Source: Desulfobacterales bacterium (lineage in GTDB: Bacteria; Desulfobacterota; Desulfobacteria; Desulfobacterales; UBA5852). From it: 24,981 nt of DNA. Numbering within the stretch: position 1 is the first letter of the stretch; the number at the start of each line of letters is the position of its first letter. The position numbers and the translations under genes are program-made. Shown piece by piece: positions 5,789 through 15,037 of the stretch. The notes beneath the pieces are model-generated. The model saw only the letters and a list, made by a program, of their open reading frames with translations. It had not been told where the DNA came from and did no database searches. The DNA lies in contig JASJBQ010000047.1 in the NCBI GenBank assembly GCA_030066455.1, forward strand, positions 1-24,981, given 5' to 3'.

Positions 5789-8227
5789 TCAGTTCAGGGA
5801 AGCCGTGGGTTTGCCTTCGGCCTTGTCTTCGACCATGGCGAGAGGCATGTCCACTTCCTTGAACAGGCGCTCCCCCGCTTCCACGATAAGCGCGTGGGTA
5901 AGCACCTCGTCCATGTGCTCCACCGTCACGATTTCCAGATCGCGGGCGATGGATTTGGGGATATCCTTCAAGTCCTTCTCGTTTTCCTTGGGTATCAGGA
6001 TCTTTTTGATCCTTCCCCGGTGGGCCGCGATGACCTTTTCCTTCAGCCCCCCGATGGGCAGCACCCGTCCGCGCAGCGTGATTTCACCGGTCATGGCGAT
6101 GTCGCGGTGAACCGCGCGTTTGGTCAGCGCCGACACGATCGACGTGCACATGGCGATCCCGGCCGAGGGCCCGTCCTTGGGGATGGCCCCCTCGGGAATG
6201 TGAATGTGCAGATCGATCTGCTTGTAGAACTTCTCGTCGATCAGCAGGTTGGCGGCCCGCGAACGCACGTAGCTCACCGCGGCCTGGGCCGACTCCTTCA
6301 TCACCTCGCCCAGCTTGCCGGTGACGGTGACGTTGCCCTTGCCCGGCATGGTCAGCGTTTCGACGATCAGCAATTCCCCGCCCACCTGGGTCCAGGCCAG
6401 ACCGGTGACCATGCCGACCTGATCCTTGTCTTCGATCTGATCCTGTTTGAAGCGCTCGGGGCCCAGGTATTTGGCGATGGACTGGGCTGTGACCCGGTAT
6501 TTGCCGTTGCCTTGGTCCTTGACCACCTGCTTGGCGATTTTCCGGCAGATGGAGGCGATTTCGCGTTCCAGGTTGCGCACGCCGGCCTCGCGGGTGTAGC
6601 GCCGGATGATGGTCAGGATGGCGTTTTTGGAAAAACCGATATCCCGGTCCTTGAGCCCGTTGGCTTCGATCTGCTTGGCCACCAGGAAGTTCTTGGCAAT
6701 ATTGTATTTCTCGTATTCCGTATAGCCCGGCAGCCGTATGATCTCCATGCGGTCCTGAAGCGGCAGGGGGATGTCCGGCAGGGTATTGGCCGTGGTGATG
6801 AACAGAATGTCCGACAGGTCGTAGTCCACGTCCAGGTAGTGGTCGTTGAAGGTGGAGTTCTGTTCGGGATCCAGGACTTCGAGCAGGGCCGCCGAGGGAT
6901 CGCCCCGGAAGTCCATACTCATCTTGTCGACTTCGTCCAGACAGAAGACCGGGTTGTTGACGCCCACCTTTTTAAGCGACTGGATGATCTTTCCGGGCAG
7001 CGCGCCGATGTAGGTGCGGCGGTGTCCGCGGATTTCGGCTTCGTCGCGCACCCCGCCCAGTGAAAGACGCACGTATTTGCGACCGGTGGCCCGCGCCACG
7101 GACTTGGCCAGCGAGGTCTTGCCCACGCCGGGAGGCCCCACCAGGCAGAGGATCGGTCCGCGAACCTTCTGGGTCAGCGTCTGGACCGCCAGGTATTCGA
7201 TGATCCGTTCCTTGGGTTTCTCGAGCCCGTAGTGGTCTTCGTCCAGGATGACTTCGGCGGCCTCCAGGTCCTGGTTGATTTCGCTTTGCTCGAACCAGGG
7301 CAGGTTGATCAGCCAGTCGATGTAGTTGCGCACCACAGTGGCCTCGGCCGACATGGGCGTCATCATCTTGAGCTTGCGAAACTCCGCCTGGACCTTCTCG
7401 GTGGCCTCCTCGGACATCTTCTTCTCGCCGATGCGTTTTTCGAGCTCTTCCAATTCTTCACTGGGGTCGTCCTCGGCTCCCATTTCCTTCTTGATCGCCC
7501 GCATCTGCTCGTTGAGGTAGTACTGGCGCTGGGTCTTTTCCATCTGGTCCTTGACCCGCCCCTTGATGCGCTGGTCCATACGGGCCACTTCGATCTCCAT
7601 GCGGATCAGGCTTACCAATTGGGCCACCCGGTCCGCCGGCGAGACCGTTTCCAGCAGGCGCTGTTTGTCTTCGACCTTAAATGAGAAGTGGGCCGCCACC
7701 GTATCCGCCAGTTTGGAGGGCTCGCTGATTTCGGTGACGCTTTCGAGCAGCTCTTTGGATATGCTTTTGTTGATTTTGGCATATTCCTCGAAATTCTCGA
7801 TCACCGACCGGCACAGCGCCTGGGCTTCGACCTCACCGATGGATGTCACCGGCAACGGGTCGAGGGCCACCTTGAAAAAATCCTCCTCCTCCAGAAACTG
7901 GATCACCTTGGCCCGTGCCTCCCCCTCGACCAGGGCCTTGACGGTGCCGTCGGGTAGTTTGAGCAATTGCAGGACCTTGCCGATGGTTCCCACCCGGTTG
8001 ATATCGCTTTCCTCCGGGCTGTCGACCCCGGCCTTGATCTGGGTGGCCAGGAAAACCCGCTTGTTCTTGCCCATGGCATCCGAAAGGGCGTTCACGGATT
8101 TGGTGCGGCCCACGAAAAGCGGCGCCACCATGTGAGGAAAAACGACGATATCCCTCAGGGGCAGAAGCGGCAGCTGGGTGTGGGTGGCTTCAAGATCATC
8201 TTTGAAAATTTTAGGAATATTTACCAT
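5789..8227 (-). CDS. lon: ATP-dependent protease La (Lon)
   Basis: The 812-residue protein has the full LonA layout. An N-terminal substrate-binding domain opens with [22 protein letters not shown], a coiled-coil region covers ~210-290, and the AAA+ module follows with Walker A GPPGVGKT (364-371) and Walker B FCLDEVD (428-434). The C-terminal protease domain has Ser688 (DGPSAG) and Lys731 (GLKEKVIAA), the Ser-Lys dyad at the expected spacing of 43. It degrades misfolded and regulatory proteins in the cytoplasm. The start MVNIPKIF is preceded by AGAGAGA about 7 nt upstream. It follows clpX on the same strand but is separated by a strong hairpin, so it probably has its own promoter. No unusual residues were seen. 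Confidence 0.98.
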   Translation of the reverse strand: MVNIPKIFKDDLEATHTQLPLLPLRDIVVFPHMVAPLFVGRTKSVNALSDAMGKNKRVFLATQIKAGVDSPEESDINRVGTIGKVLQLLKLPDGTVKALVEGEARAKVIQFLEEEDFFKVALDPLPVTSIGEVEAQALCRSVIENFEEYAKINKSISKELLESVTEISEPSKLADTVAAHFSFKVEDKQRLLETVSPADRVAQLVSLIRMEIEVARMDQRIKGRVKDQMEKTQRQYYLNEQMRAIKKEMGAEDDPSEELEELEKRIGEKKMSEEATEKVQAEFRKLKMMTPMSAEATVVRNYIDWLINLPWFEQSEINQDLEAAEVILDEDHYGLEKPKERIIEYLAVQTLTQKVRGPILCLVGPPGVGKTSLAKSVARATGRKYVRLSLGGVRDEAEIRGHRRTYIGALPGKIIQSLKKVGVNNPVFCLDEVDKMSMDFRGDPSAALLEVLDPEQNSTFNDHYLDVDYDLSDILFITTANTLPDIPLPLQDRMEIIRLPGYTEYEKYNIAKNFLVAKQIEANGLKDRDIGFSKNAILTIIRRYTREAGVRNLEREIASICRKIAKQVVKDQGNGKYRVTAQSIAKYLGPERFKQDQIEDKDQVGMVTGLAWTQVGGELLIVETLTMPGKGNVTVTGKLGEVMKESAQAAVSYVRSRAANLLIDEKFYKQIDLHIHIPEGAIPKDGPSAGIAMCTSIVSALTKRAVHRDIAMTGEITLRGRVLPIGGLKEKVIAAHRGRIKKILIPKENEKDLKDIPKSIARDLEIVTVEHMDEVLTHALIVEAGERLFKEVDMPLAMVEDKAEGKPTASLN

Positions 8228-8345
8228 GAAGCATCTCTCTTTTATTGGTTTGTGCGCAAGCCGTCAGCGTCAGTGCCGGTGGTCTTACGGACGTTATCGT
8301 CCTGAGGTTCATGACCGCGACGGCACGCGACCCGGTCACTGTCGT

Positions 8346-8374
8346 AAAATAGTTTGAATCGCCTTCCATTTCAA
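8346..8374 (-). promoter_or_regulatory. Putative lon promoter with heat-shock-like -35
   Basis: On the minus strand TTGAAA (8374-8369), within CCCCTTGAAAT, is followed after 17 nt by TATTTT (8351-8346). The -35 resembles the sigma-32 element CTTGAAA, while the -10 is more like a sigma-70 box than CCCCATnT. It lies about 118 nt upstream of the lon ATG. Heat-shock control would suit lon but is inferred. Confidence 0.5.
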
Positions 8375-8390
8375 GGGGCGCCCTCCTGGA

Positions 8391-8403
8391 AACGATTATC
8401 GTT
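8391..8403. promoter_or_regulatory. 13-bp palindrome upstream of the lon promoter
   Basis: AACGAT-T-ATCGTT is perfectly symmetric and lies 16 bp upstream of the putative lon -35 box, a place suited to an activator or repressor. A larger interrupted symmetry (GCCCT...AGGGC) surrounds it. It does not match the CIRCE element. Confidence 0.35.
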
Positions 8404-8507
8404 CTCAAGGGCGAATGCATGCGCGCCAAGGGCGGCATTTTCGGACCGGGGAGACGGGGCGGGCGGCGTGAAACCGGGGCAGGGGTCGCTGGGTCCACAA
8501 AAATCGA

Positions 8508-8541
8508 CCCGTGGCCGGCGTGTCCCCACGCCGGCCACGGG
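8508..8541 (-). terminator. Hairpin terminator after clpX
   Basis: A perfect 15-bp GC-rich stem with a 4-nt loop begins 25 nt past the clpX stop. On the minus strand it is followed by TCGATTTTTG, a short imperfect T-tract. It probably ends most tig-clpP-clpX transcripts, leaving lon to its own promoter. Confidence 0.75.
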
Positions 8542-8566
8542 CATCTGAACGTTGGTAATTTCTGCG

Positions 8567-9817
8567 TCAGGCCTGCTTTTTGTTTTTGGTCTGGTCGAAC
8601 AGCAGAATCGGGGCCTCCTTTTTGAGCACCACGTCCTCGCTGACCACGCATTCCTTGACATTATCCACCGAGGGCAGCTCGTACATGATGTCCAGCAGCG
8701 CGCTTTCCATGATGGCCCGCAGCCCCCGCGCGCCACTTTTACGCTTGATCGACTCCTGGGCGATGGCGCTAAGGGCGCTGTCCGTGAACCGCAGGTTGGC
8801 ACCTTCGATCTCGAAAAGCTGGCGGTACTGTTTGACCAGGGCATTCTTGGGTTCGGTCAGGATCCGCACCAGGGACTCTTCGTTCAGCTCGCCCAGGGTG
8901 GCGATGACGGGCAGGCGCCCCAGAAACTCGGGGATCAGGCCAAACTTGATCAGGTCTTCGGGCTGAACGTCCAGCAGCATCTCGCCCACGCTCTTTTCGC
9001 TGGACTTGACGATTTCGGCGCCAAAACCCATCACTTTGGAGCCCTGCCGGCGCTGGATGATTTTCTCGAGCCCGGTGAAGGTACCGCCGCATATAAAAAG
9101 GATGTTGGAGGTGTCCACCTTGACGAAATCCTGCTGGGGGTGTTTGCGCCCGCCCTTGGGCGGCACGCTCGCGGTGGTGCCCTCGATGATCTTCAGCAGG
9201 GCCTGCTGAACGCCTTCGCCCGACACGTCGCGGGTAATGGACGGGTTGTCGCCCTTGCTGGCAATCTTGTCGATTTCGTCGATGTAGACGATGCCTTTTT
9301 TGGCCCGCTCGACGTCGTAGTCGGCGTTCTGCAACAGCGCCAGAATGATGTTCTCGACATCCTCGCCCACGTAGCCAGCTTCGGTCAGGCTGGTGGCGTC
9401 GGCGATGGTGAAGGGCACGTTCAGAAAGCGCGCCAGGGTCTGGGCCAGCAGGGTCTTCCCGCAACCGGTCGGACCGATCAGGAGAATGTTGCTCTTCTGA
9501 ATCTCGATGTCGCCGTTCTTGAAGCTCGAATTGAGGCGTTTGTAGTGGTTGTAGACCGCCACGGCCAGAATCCGCTTGGCCGCCTCCTGCTCGATGACAT
9601 ATTCATCCAGTTGGGACTTGATTTCCTTGGGCACCAGGAGGTTTTCGAGCGCATCCGTCTCTTTTTCGCTCTCCTCCTCGATGATCTCGCTGCAGAGCTG
9701 GATACACTCGTCGCAAATATAGACCGCCGGGCCGGCGATCAGCTTGTTGACCTCTTTCTGGCTCTTTCCGCAAAACGAGCAGAACAAGTTGTCGTTGTCA
9801 TCTTTTTTATTCGTCAT
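8567..9817 (-). CDS. clpX: ATP-dependent Clp protease ATP-binding subunit ClpX
   Basis: From the ATG at 9817 the protein has 416 residues. This start gives [19 protein letters not shown], typical of ClpX, and has GGAGA 8-9 nt upstream. An in-frame ATG at 9835 would add six residues and is less likely. The zinc-binding domain has four cysteines (CSFC and CDEC). The AAA+ domain shows Walker A GPTGCGKT, pore loop GYVG, Walker B VYIDEID, and sensor 2 in [11 protein letters not shown]. The MGFGA segment matches the ClpP-docking IGF loop region. ClpX unfolds tagged proteins and feeds them to ClpP. The gene overlaps the clpP 3' end by 11 nt, indicating coupled translation. Confidence 0.97.
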   Translation of the reverse strand: MTNKKDDNDNLFCSFCGKSQKEVNKLIAGPAVYICDECIQLCSEIIEEESEKETDALENLLVPKEIKSQLDEYVIEQEAAKRILAVAVYNHYKRLNSSFKNGDIEIQKSNILLIGPTGCGKTLLAQTLARFLNVPFTIADATSLTEAGYVGEDVENIILALLQNADYDVERAKKGIVYIDEIDKIASKGDNPSITRDVSGEGVQQALLKIIEGTTASVPPKGGRKHPQQDFVKVDTSNILFICGGTFTGLEKIIQRRQGSKVMGFGAEIVKSSEKSVGEMLLDVQPEDLIKFGLIPEFLGRLPVIATLGELNEESLVRILTEPKNALVKQYRQLFEIEGANLRFTDSALSAIAQESIKRKSGARGLRAIMESALLDIMYELPSVDNVKECVVSEDVVLKKEAPILLFDQTKNKKQA

Positions 9818-10436
9818 TTTCGCTCTCCGCGGCATCCCCGCCGTTGCCGAGGTCGTCCCGGCTCGTAATCACGTGGTCGACGATACCATATGCTTGCGCT
9901 TCCGTTCCGGACATGAAGTAATCGCGGTCGGTATCCTTCTGGACCTGCTCGATGGGTTTGCCGGAATGCGTGGCCAGGATCTGGTTGAGATCCTCCTTCA
10001 TCCGCAGCATCTCTTTGGCGTGGATTTCCACATCCGACGCCTGCCCCTGAAAGCCGCCCATGGGTTGATGGATCATGATCCGCGCGTTGGGCAGCGAGTA
10101 GCGCTTGCCTGCGGTGCCGGCTGTGAGCAGGATGGCCCCCATGCTGGCGGCCTGCCCGATGCAAACCGTGGCGATGTCTGGTTTAACATACTGCATCGTA
10201 TCATACACGGCAAGGCCGGAGGTCACGATCCCGCCGGGGGAATTGATATAAAAATTGATATCCTTTTCAGGGTCTTCCGACTCCAGGAAAAGCAGCTGGG
10301 CGATGATCAGGTTGGCCACCTCGTCGTTCATCGCCGATCCCAGAAAAATGATGCGGTCTTTGAGGAGCCGGGAATAGATGTCGTAAGCCCGCTCGCCCCG
10401 ACTGCTCTGTTCGATCACCATGGGTATCAGTGCCAC
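9807..10436 (-). CDS. clpP: ATP-dependent Clp protease proteolytic subunit ClpP
   Basis: This 209-residue serine protease has its triad visible as Ser98 (GQAASMGA), His123 (MIHQPMGG) and Asp172 (DRDYFMSG), at nearly the E. coli positions. It forms the tetradecameric barrel that works with ClpX. The start codon is GTG, with AAGGAG 8 nt upstream; the next ATG (codon 6) would shorten the N-terminal loop. The mature form probably begins at [20 protein letters not shown] after processing. It lies 144 nt downstream of tig and overlaps clpX, in the common tig-clpP-clpX order. Confidence 0.98.
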   Translation of the reverse strand: MALIPMVIEQSSRGERAYDIYSRLLKDRIIFLGSAMNDEVANLIIAQLLFLESEDPEKDINFYINSPGGIVTSGLAVYDTMQYVKPDIATVCIGQAASMGAILLTAGTAGKRYSLPNARIMIHQPMGGFQGQASDVEIHAKEMLRMKEDLNQILATHSGKPIEQVQKDTDRDYFMSGTEAQAYGIVDHVITSRDDLGNGGDAAESENDE

Positions 10437-10580
10437 GATTGCATCTCCTTCGCGTATTGAATTCGATTATCCGCCTGAAAAGCTCACCCTGTCAAGGAGG
10501 ATCGCACATCCGTTGCGGGGCGTTGAAGCCGCTCCATCCTATCGGTCCGGTCTGTGGGCGTGAAAAATATTAAAGCCGGG

Positions 10581-11912
10581 CTATTTCGCCGGCGTCTCCT
10601 CCACCGGTTTTTCCAGCTCCGGCTCGACTTCCTCGATTTCGCTTTTTTCAATAATAAGGTTAATCGCCTGTTTTTCAAGCAAGGTGTGCTTGAAGATGTC
10701 CACCCGGTCGGGGTACTGGGCATAAAACTGCTTGATCATGTCCACGGGCTGATTGAAGCTGGCGGCCATGTCCGCATAGCCCTGTTCAAGGTCCTCGTCG
10801 GAAAGCTCCAGGCCCTCCTGTTCGATGATCTTGCCCAGCATCAGGTGGCGGCGCACCTGCTTGACCGCCGTATCCCGGTATTTTTCCTCCAGCGCTTCCT
10901 TGGTCAGGCCGAGCTCCTCCATCGAGGTGTTGTGATACGAGAAACTCTGCTGGGCCTCGGCCACGATACCTTCGAGCTCGTGGGCCACCATGGTCTCGGG
11001 CACCTCGAAGCTCTGCTGCTCGAGGAGGGCGGTGAAAACCTGTTCCTGGAGTTCCTGCTCCTGGCGCTTGGCGTAGCCCTTGCTCAGGTTGTTTTCGATC
11101 TGCTGGCGCAATTCGTCCAGGGTTTCGAACTGGCCCAGGCGCTTGGCCATGGCGTCGTCGATCTCGGGCAGCTGCTCCTGGCGGATTTCCTTGAGGGTCA
11201 CGTCGAAGGTGATCTCGAGTCCGGCGAGCTTGTCGTTGAAATAGTCCTCGGGAAAGGCCACGTTGAAGGTCTTGTCATCACCGGGCTTCATGCCGGTCAC
11301 CTGGTCGTCGAAATCCTTGTGGATCAGACCGTCACCGATTTTCATCGCAAAATCAATCGTTTTCTGGGTTTCCGTAAACGGCTGGCCATCCTTTAAACCC
11401 TCATAGTCAATGACGGCATAGTCGCCCGCGGCCACGGCCCGCTCCTCCTCGATGGGCACCATCTTGGCCAGATTTTTGCGCAGCATCTGCATCTGGGCCT
11501 CGAGTTCATCCTCCGTGGGGCTGTAGAGTGTCTTTTTGAGCTTGAAGCCGTCAATGGTGAGGGCCTCCAGCTCGGGTCTGACCTCGACAACGGCGTCGAA
11601 CGCATAGGGTGCATCGGCATCGAGTTCGGGCGGATCGATTTCAGGCATGCCCACCACGTTCAATTCGGAATCTTTGAGGACCTCCAGAAACGCCTCCTGG
11701 ATCAGACGCGAGGACACATCGGCACGCACTTCCTTGCCGTACATACGTTCCAGAACGTTGCGGGGGGTTTTGCCCGGGCGGAAGCCCTTGACCTTGGCGT
11801 TTTTCTTTAATTCCCTGAAAGCATTATCCAGCTCCTTGGCGACATCCGCCTGGGGGATTTCGATGCTCAGTTTTTTCTTGACCGCACTCTGCGCTTCGAC
11901 CTTGAAATTCAT
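10581..11912 (-). CDS. tig: Trigger factor, ribosome-bound chaperone and peptidyl-prolyl isomerase
   Basis: From the ATG at 11912 the protein has 443 residues, the family norm. An in-frame ATG at 11963 would add 17 residues, but MNFKVEAQSAVKKKLSIEIP is the usual trigger factor start and has AAAGGAA just upstream. The N-terminal domain carries the ribosome-docking signature GFRPGKTP. The middle FKBP-type domain (~160-245) begins GDYAVIDYEG and includes FAMKIGDGLIHKDFDDQVTG. The C-terminal chaperone arms are helical and end in an acidic, Pro-rich tail (EVEPELEKPVEETPAK). It binds nascent chains at the ribosome exit. It is the first protein gene after tRNA-Leu and leads into clpP. Confidence 0.97.
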   Translation of the reverse strand: MNFKVEAQSAVKKKLSIEIPQADVAKELDNAFRELKKNAKVKGFRPGKTPRNVLERMYGKEVRADVSSRLIQEAFLEVLKDSELNVVGMPEIDPPELDADAPYAFDAVVEVRPELEALTIDGFKLKKTLYSPTEDELEAQMQMLRKNLAKMVPIEEERAVAAGDYAVIDYEGLKDGQPFTETQKTIDFAMKIGDGLIHKDFDDQVTGMKPGDDKTFNVAFPEDYFNDKLAGLEITFDVTLKEIRQEQLPEIDDAMAKRLGQFETLDELRQQIENNLSKGYAKRQEQELQEQVFTALLEQQSFEVPETMVAHELEGIVAEAQQSFSYHNTSMEELGLTKEALEEKYRDTAVKQVRRHLMLGKIIEQEGLELSDEDLEQGYADMAASFNQPVDMIKQFYAQYPDRVDIFKHTLLEKQAINLIIEKSEIEEVEPELEKPVEETPAK

Positions 11913-11991
11913 TCGATTTCCTTTCACAAAGGGCATATCCGCAAAGCCCACCCCTGCAGACACGCCCCGGTAATTTTGACCCTAATATATG

Positions 11992-12023
11992 GAGTGCCCG
12001 GAGAGGTGTCCCTCCAGGCACTC
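11992..12023 (-). terminator. Hairpin between tRNA-Leu and tig
   Basis: An interrupted 11-bp stem (GAGTGCC then GGAG, each paired, one mismatch between) closes an 8-nt loop, 15 nt after the tRNA-Leu CCA. There is no T-run after it on the minus strand; ATATATTAGGG follows instead. It could be a weak terminator, an attenuator for tig or a tRNA 3' processing guide. Confidence 0.4.
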
Positions 12024-12038
12024 AATGATCTTAAAAGG

Positions 12039-12125
12039 TGGTGCGAGAGGGGAGACTTGAACTCCCACTCTGTTTCCAGAGCTGGATCCTAAGTCCAGTG
12101 CGTCTACCAATTCCGCCACTCTCGC
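12039..12125 (-). tRNA. tRNA-Leu(UAG)
   Basis: A complete 87-nt class II tRNA with encoded CCA. The acceptor stem is GCGAGAG/CTCTCGC, the anticodon stem CTGGA/TCCAG around loop CTTAGGA (anticodon TAG), the long variable arm CTCTG-GAAA-CAGAG, and the T arm GGGAG-TTCAAGT-CTCCC. It is followed by tig. Confidence 0.97.
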
Positions 12126-12155
12126 ACATTCAGCAAGGCGTAGAGATAAATGGGA

Positions 12156-12184
12156 AAATTAATATGTTCCTAAATGCGTGTCAA
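12156..12184 (-). promoter_or_regulatory. Promoter of tRNA-Leu
   Basis: On the minus strand a perfect TTGACA (12184-12179) is followed after exactly 17 nt by TAATTT (12161-12156), about 30 bp upstream of the tRNA-Leu 5' end. It probably also drives tig. Confidence 0.65.
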
Positions 12185-12283
12185 GCAATTAAAAGACCAT
12201 CGACGCAGGTCCGCAAAGGAGGCCCATACCGTCAATTGGGATCGCAATACGCAAGGATCAAGTGGGAGAGATCGTCGGATATG

Positions 12284-12313
12284 TTGTAATACGCAAAAAA
12301 AACAGGCTATATA
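12284..12313 (+). promoter_or_regulatory. Candidate promoter of the tct operon
   Basis: TTGTAA and TATATA are separated by 18 nt on the plus strand, about 90 bp before the tctC ATG, in an AT-rich patch. The match to consensus is moderate. The rest of the 275-bp gap between tRNA-Leu and tctC holds only the tRNA-Leu promoter and a short tandem repeat. Confidence 0.4.
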
Positions 12314-12355
12314 TAAGGACAGGTCGCCGCAATCCATTCAGGTCGACCCCATATC

Positions 12356-12386
12356 CCGAATCCAGGACCATTCCGAATCCAGGACC
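12356..12386 (+). repeat. Tandem 14-bp repeat in the tctC leader
   Basis: CCGAATCCAGGACC occurs twice with a period of 17 bp (12356-12369 and 12373-12386), ending 14 bp before the tctC ATG. The place suits regulator binding or a recent small duplication. Confidence 0.5.
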
Positions 12387-12400
12387 TCAAGGGGGCCACG

Positions 12401-13510
12401 ATGAGCATGACACGCGTTGGGATGATCCGCAGCAAACGTTTTCTGCGTCTGGTGGCCGCCAGCATCCTGATGCTGGCCTGCGCAGGGCCCCTGTCCGGGA
12501 TCTCCGCCGATCCGGGCGCCTGCATCCAACTGCGGGGCCAGAAAATCCGGTGGATCGTTCCCAATGCCGCCGGGGGGGGCTATGACACCTATTCCCGGTT
12601 GATCGAGCCCTATCTGGAAAAGGCGTTGGGGGCGGAAGTGGCGGTGGAAAATATTCCCGGCGCGGGGGGGATGGTGGGCGCCAAAAGCATCAAAGACGCT
12701 CAAGCGAACGGGCTGACCATCGGCATTCTGGACGGGTCCGGAATGCTGATCGCCGCTTTATCCGGAGAGCCGAACGCCCCGGATCTGGGCGCGGATTTTA
12801 CCATCCTCAAACGTATCGCCCGCAGCCGCCAGGTTTGGGCCACCAGCGCCGATTCCCCGCTTGGAACGATTTCCGACGTACTGGCCGCAGCCGAAAAACG
12901 ACCCATCGTTTTCGGAACGCTCAATGTGGCCAGTCTCAGTTTCTACAATATCGCCGTGAGCTCACACATCTTAGGGCTCGATCCTGAAATCGTCACCGGC
13001 TACCGGGGCAGTCGCGCCGGGGTTCTGGCGGTTCAGCGGGGCGAAATCGATATCATTTGCTACAGCTTCGAGTCGATTTTACGCCACATTGAAAGCGGCG
13101 CCATCAGGCCTCTGCTGCAAGTCAGCGAGGAACCCATCGCGGCGCACCCGAGCCTGCAGGATATTCCTCTCCTCGGCGGGGCCAACGGTTTGGCCGCGCG
13201 ACGCGCCGTGGCACTGGGCCGTGATGGTCAACGGGTGCAATCGGATGTCGGCACCCTGGCGGCCATCATCGGTGTGGGCCGCCTGATCGTGGCCCCCAAG
13301 GGACTCACCCCATCGGTGGCCGGTTGCCTGGAACGGGCGCTTGACGAGGCCCTCTCCGATCCGGGTCTGATGGACGCCGCTAAAAAAGCGAAGCGTTCCT
13401 TCGACATCGGCAGCTCCCGCGCCGTCGAGACGGATCTCGACCGCGTCTCCCGGAACGTGCACCGCTTCGGCCCGTTACTTCAGAATGCGATCCACAAGGT
13501 CCGGAATTGA
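12401..13510 (+). CDS. tctC: Tripartite tricarboxylate transporter substrate-binding protein (TctC/Bug family)
   Basis: The 369-residue protein starts with a signal peptide (basic RSKRFLRL, hydrophobic VAASILML, then ACAGPLSGISA). MLAC is near a lipobox but not canonical. The mature part has the Bug-family pattern: IRWIVPNAAGGGYDTYSRLI, then VAVENIPGAGGMVGAKSI, and TIGILDGSG. It would bind an organic acid or related anion in the periplasm and deliver it to TctA/TctB. The ligand cannot be read, since this family also binds aromatic and amino acids. The ATG at 12401 has AAGGGGG just upstream. tctA follows 3 nt after the stop, so the genes form an operon. Confidence 0.93.
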   Translation: MSMTRVGMIRSKRFLRLVAASILMLACAGPLSGISADPGACIQLRGQKIRWIVPNAAGGGYDTYSRLIEPYLEKALGAEVAVENIPGAGGMVGAKSIKDAQANGLTIGILDGSGMLIAALSGEPNAPDLGADFTILKRIARSRQVWATSADSPLGTISDVLAAAEKRPIVFGTLNVASLSFYNIAVSSHILGLDPEIVTGYRGSRAGVLAVQRGEIDIICYSFESILRHIESGAIRPLLQVSEEPIAAHPSLQDIPLLGGANGLAARRAVALGRDGQRVQSDVGTLAAIIGVGRLIVAPKGLTPSVAGCLERALDEALSDPGLMDAAKKAKRSFDIGSSRAVETDLDRVSRNVHRFGPLLQNAIHKVRN

Positions 13511-13513
13511 CAA

Positions 13514-15037
13514 ATGTTCGAGTCGATCGTTCCCGCGGCCTGGGACGGTTTGTGCGTGGTTTTTTCCTGGCCCAACATTCTCTACCCCATCGCCGGGACC
13601 TTGTTGGCGATGCTCTTCTCGGTCATCCCCGGGCTGACCGGCGCAACCCTGATGGCGCTGGCGATTCCTTTCACGTTCCACTGGGATCTGGTGCCCGTGT
13701 TGCTGCTGTTCGGCGCCTTCGTCGGGGGGGCGACCTTCATGGGATCGATCACGGCCATTTTGTTCAACATCCCCGGTCGAAACTCCAATGCCGCCACCCT
13801 GCTCGATGGCTACCCCATGGCTCAGAAGGGCGAGGCCAAAACAGCGATCGGCTGTTCCGCCGCCGCATCCGCCCTGGGATCGAGCTTCGGCGTCCTGGTG
13901 CTCATCCTCCTGATCCCCGTGGTTCGCGACGTCATTCTGGCGTTTGGACCGGCCGAAATCCTGATGATGACCGTCTGGGGATTTACGACCCTTTCCATTC
14001 TATCCCGGGGCAATGTCATCAAGAGCCTGGCGGTTGCCGGACTCGGCCTTTTGCTTTCCTTTATCGGACACGATCCGCGCACGGCGGAGCTGCGGTATAC
14101 CTTCAACAGCTTGTACCTAAGGGACGGATTGAACCTGGTGCCGCTGTTTCTGGGATTTTTCGCCCTGGCCGAAGTGTTCAACCTGATGATGTCCGGACGG
14201 GCGACGATCTCCGGCAAGACCCGGGTGGAGCAGTTGCCCGGCAAGGTCTGGACGGGCGTGCGGGCCTGTTACCGGCATGCCGGTCTGTTCCTGCGCAGTG
14301 CAACGATCGGCACGGTGGTGGGCGCCATACCGGGCATCGGGGCCACCGTGGCGAGCTTCGTGGCCTACGCGCATGCCCGACAAAGCGCCGGCGCCGATGG
14401 GGATAACTTCGGCAAGGGCGATATCCGCGGTGTCCTGGCCCCTGAAGCCGCCAACGACGCCAAAGACGGCGGCGCACTGCTGCCGACCCTGGCCTTTGGT
14501 ATTCCCGGCAGCGTCGGTACGGCGATGCTGCTGGTGGTCTTGAATCTTCACGGCGTCGCGCCCGGCAGAGAAATGCTCGGGGAGAATTTAAATGTCGCCT
14601 TTGTGCTGATCTGGGCCATGTTTTTTTCCAACTGCCTGACGTCGATCGTGGGCCTGGGAAGCGTCGGCCCGCTGACCCGTCTGACCACGGTGCGCACCGA
14701 TCTGCTCGTGCCCGTGATCTTCGCGCTGGTGACCGTCGGGGCTTACATTTACAGGGGGGTATTCGCCGATGTGCTGGTTGCGGTCATCTTCGGGTTCATC
14801 GGCTATTTGATGAAAATTCTCGACTGGCCCCGGATTCCGCTGCTAATCGCGCTTGTTCTGGGCCCTCTGTTCGAAAACAGCCTGCTGATCACCTTGAAGC
14901 TCCAGCAGCTGGGGACGATCAACTTCTGGTCACGGCCCATTGCCATGGCAATGCTGGCCCTTTCGGTTGGCAGCCTGGTCTGGACCTACCGGCACACCCG
15001 CAAACGGACCAACAGCGAGCCAAAAACCCGTGGATGA
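13514..15037 (+). CDS. tctA: Tripartite tricarboxylate transporter large membrane subunit (TctA)
   Basis: The 507-residue protein is highly hydrophobic with about 10-12 predicted membrane segments. It has the TctA signatures SVIPGLTGATLMALAIPFTF (36-55) and, around 77-105, GSITAILFNIPGR followed by DGYPMAQKG. A second PGIGATVASFVAYAHARQ repeat lies near 273-290, as expected for the internally duplicated family. It is the sodium- or proton-driven translocating subunit in the inner membrane. It starts 3 nt after tctC and overlaps the tctB start by 8 nt. Confidence 0.95.
   Translation: MFESIVPAAWDGLCVVFSWPNILYPIAGTLLAMLFSVIPGLTGATLMALAIPFTFHWDLVPVLLLFGAFVGGATFMGSITAILFNIPGRNSNAATLLDGYPMAQKGEAKTAIGCSAAASALGSSFGVLVLILLIPVVRDVILAFGPAEILMMTVWGFTTLSILSRGNVIKSLAVAGLGLLLSFIGHDPRTAELRYTFNSLYLRDGLNLVPLFLGFFALAEVFNLMMSGRATISGKTRVEQLPGKVWTGVRACYRHAGLFLRSATIGTVVGAIPGIGATVASFVAYAHARQSAGADGDNFGKGDIRGVLAPEAANDAKDGGALLPTLAFGIPGSVGTAMLLVVLNLHGVAPGREMLGENLNVAFVLIWAMFFSNCLTSIVGLGSVGPLTRLTTVRTDLLVPVIFALVTVGAYIYRGVFADVLVAVIFGFIGYLMKILDWPRIPLLIALVLGPLFENSLLITLKLQQLGTINFWSRPIAMAMLALSVGSLVWTYRHTRKRTNSEPKTRG

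Larger units (their letters stand above)
8228..8566 (-). other. clpX-lon intergenic region
   Basis: The 339-bp stretch has no credible gene. It holds the clpX terminator hairpin, a palindrome and a lon promoter (listed separately). The last ~118 bp form the lon 5' leader, with short inverted repeats such as GGAC/GTCC around 8290-8304 whose role is unknown. Confidence 0.6.

Noticed and set aside
5438..7063. 541-residue plus-strand open frame
   Set aside because: It runs antisense through lon and tRNA-Val, and its translation has no recognisable domain. lon motifs are complete on the other strand.
8552..9868. 438-residue plus-strand open frame
   Set aside because: It is exactly antisense to clpX, which has all its catalytic motifs; a codon-bias artefact in GC-rich DNA.
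12038..12289. 83-residue plus-strand frame beginning MVREGRLELPLC
   Set aside because: It is the antisense translation of tRNA-Leu, another common false protein.
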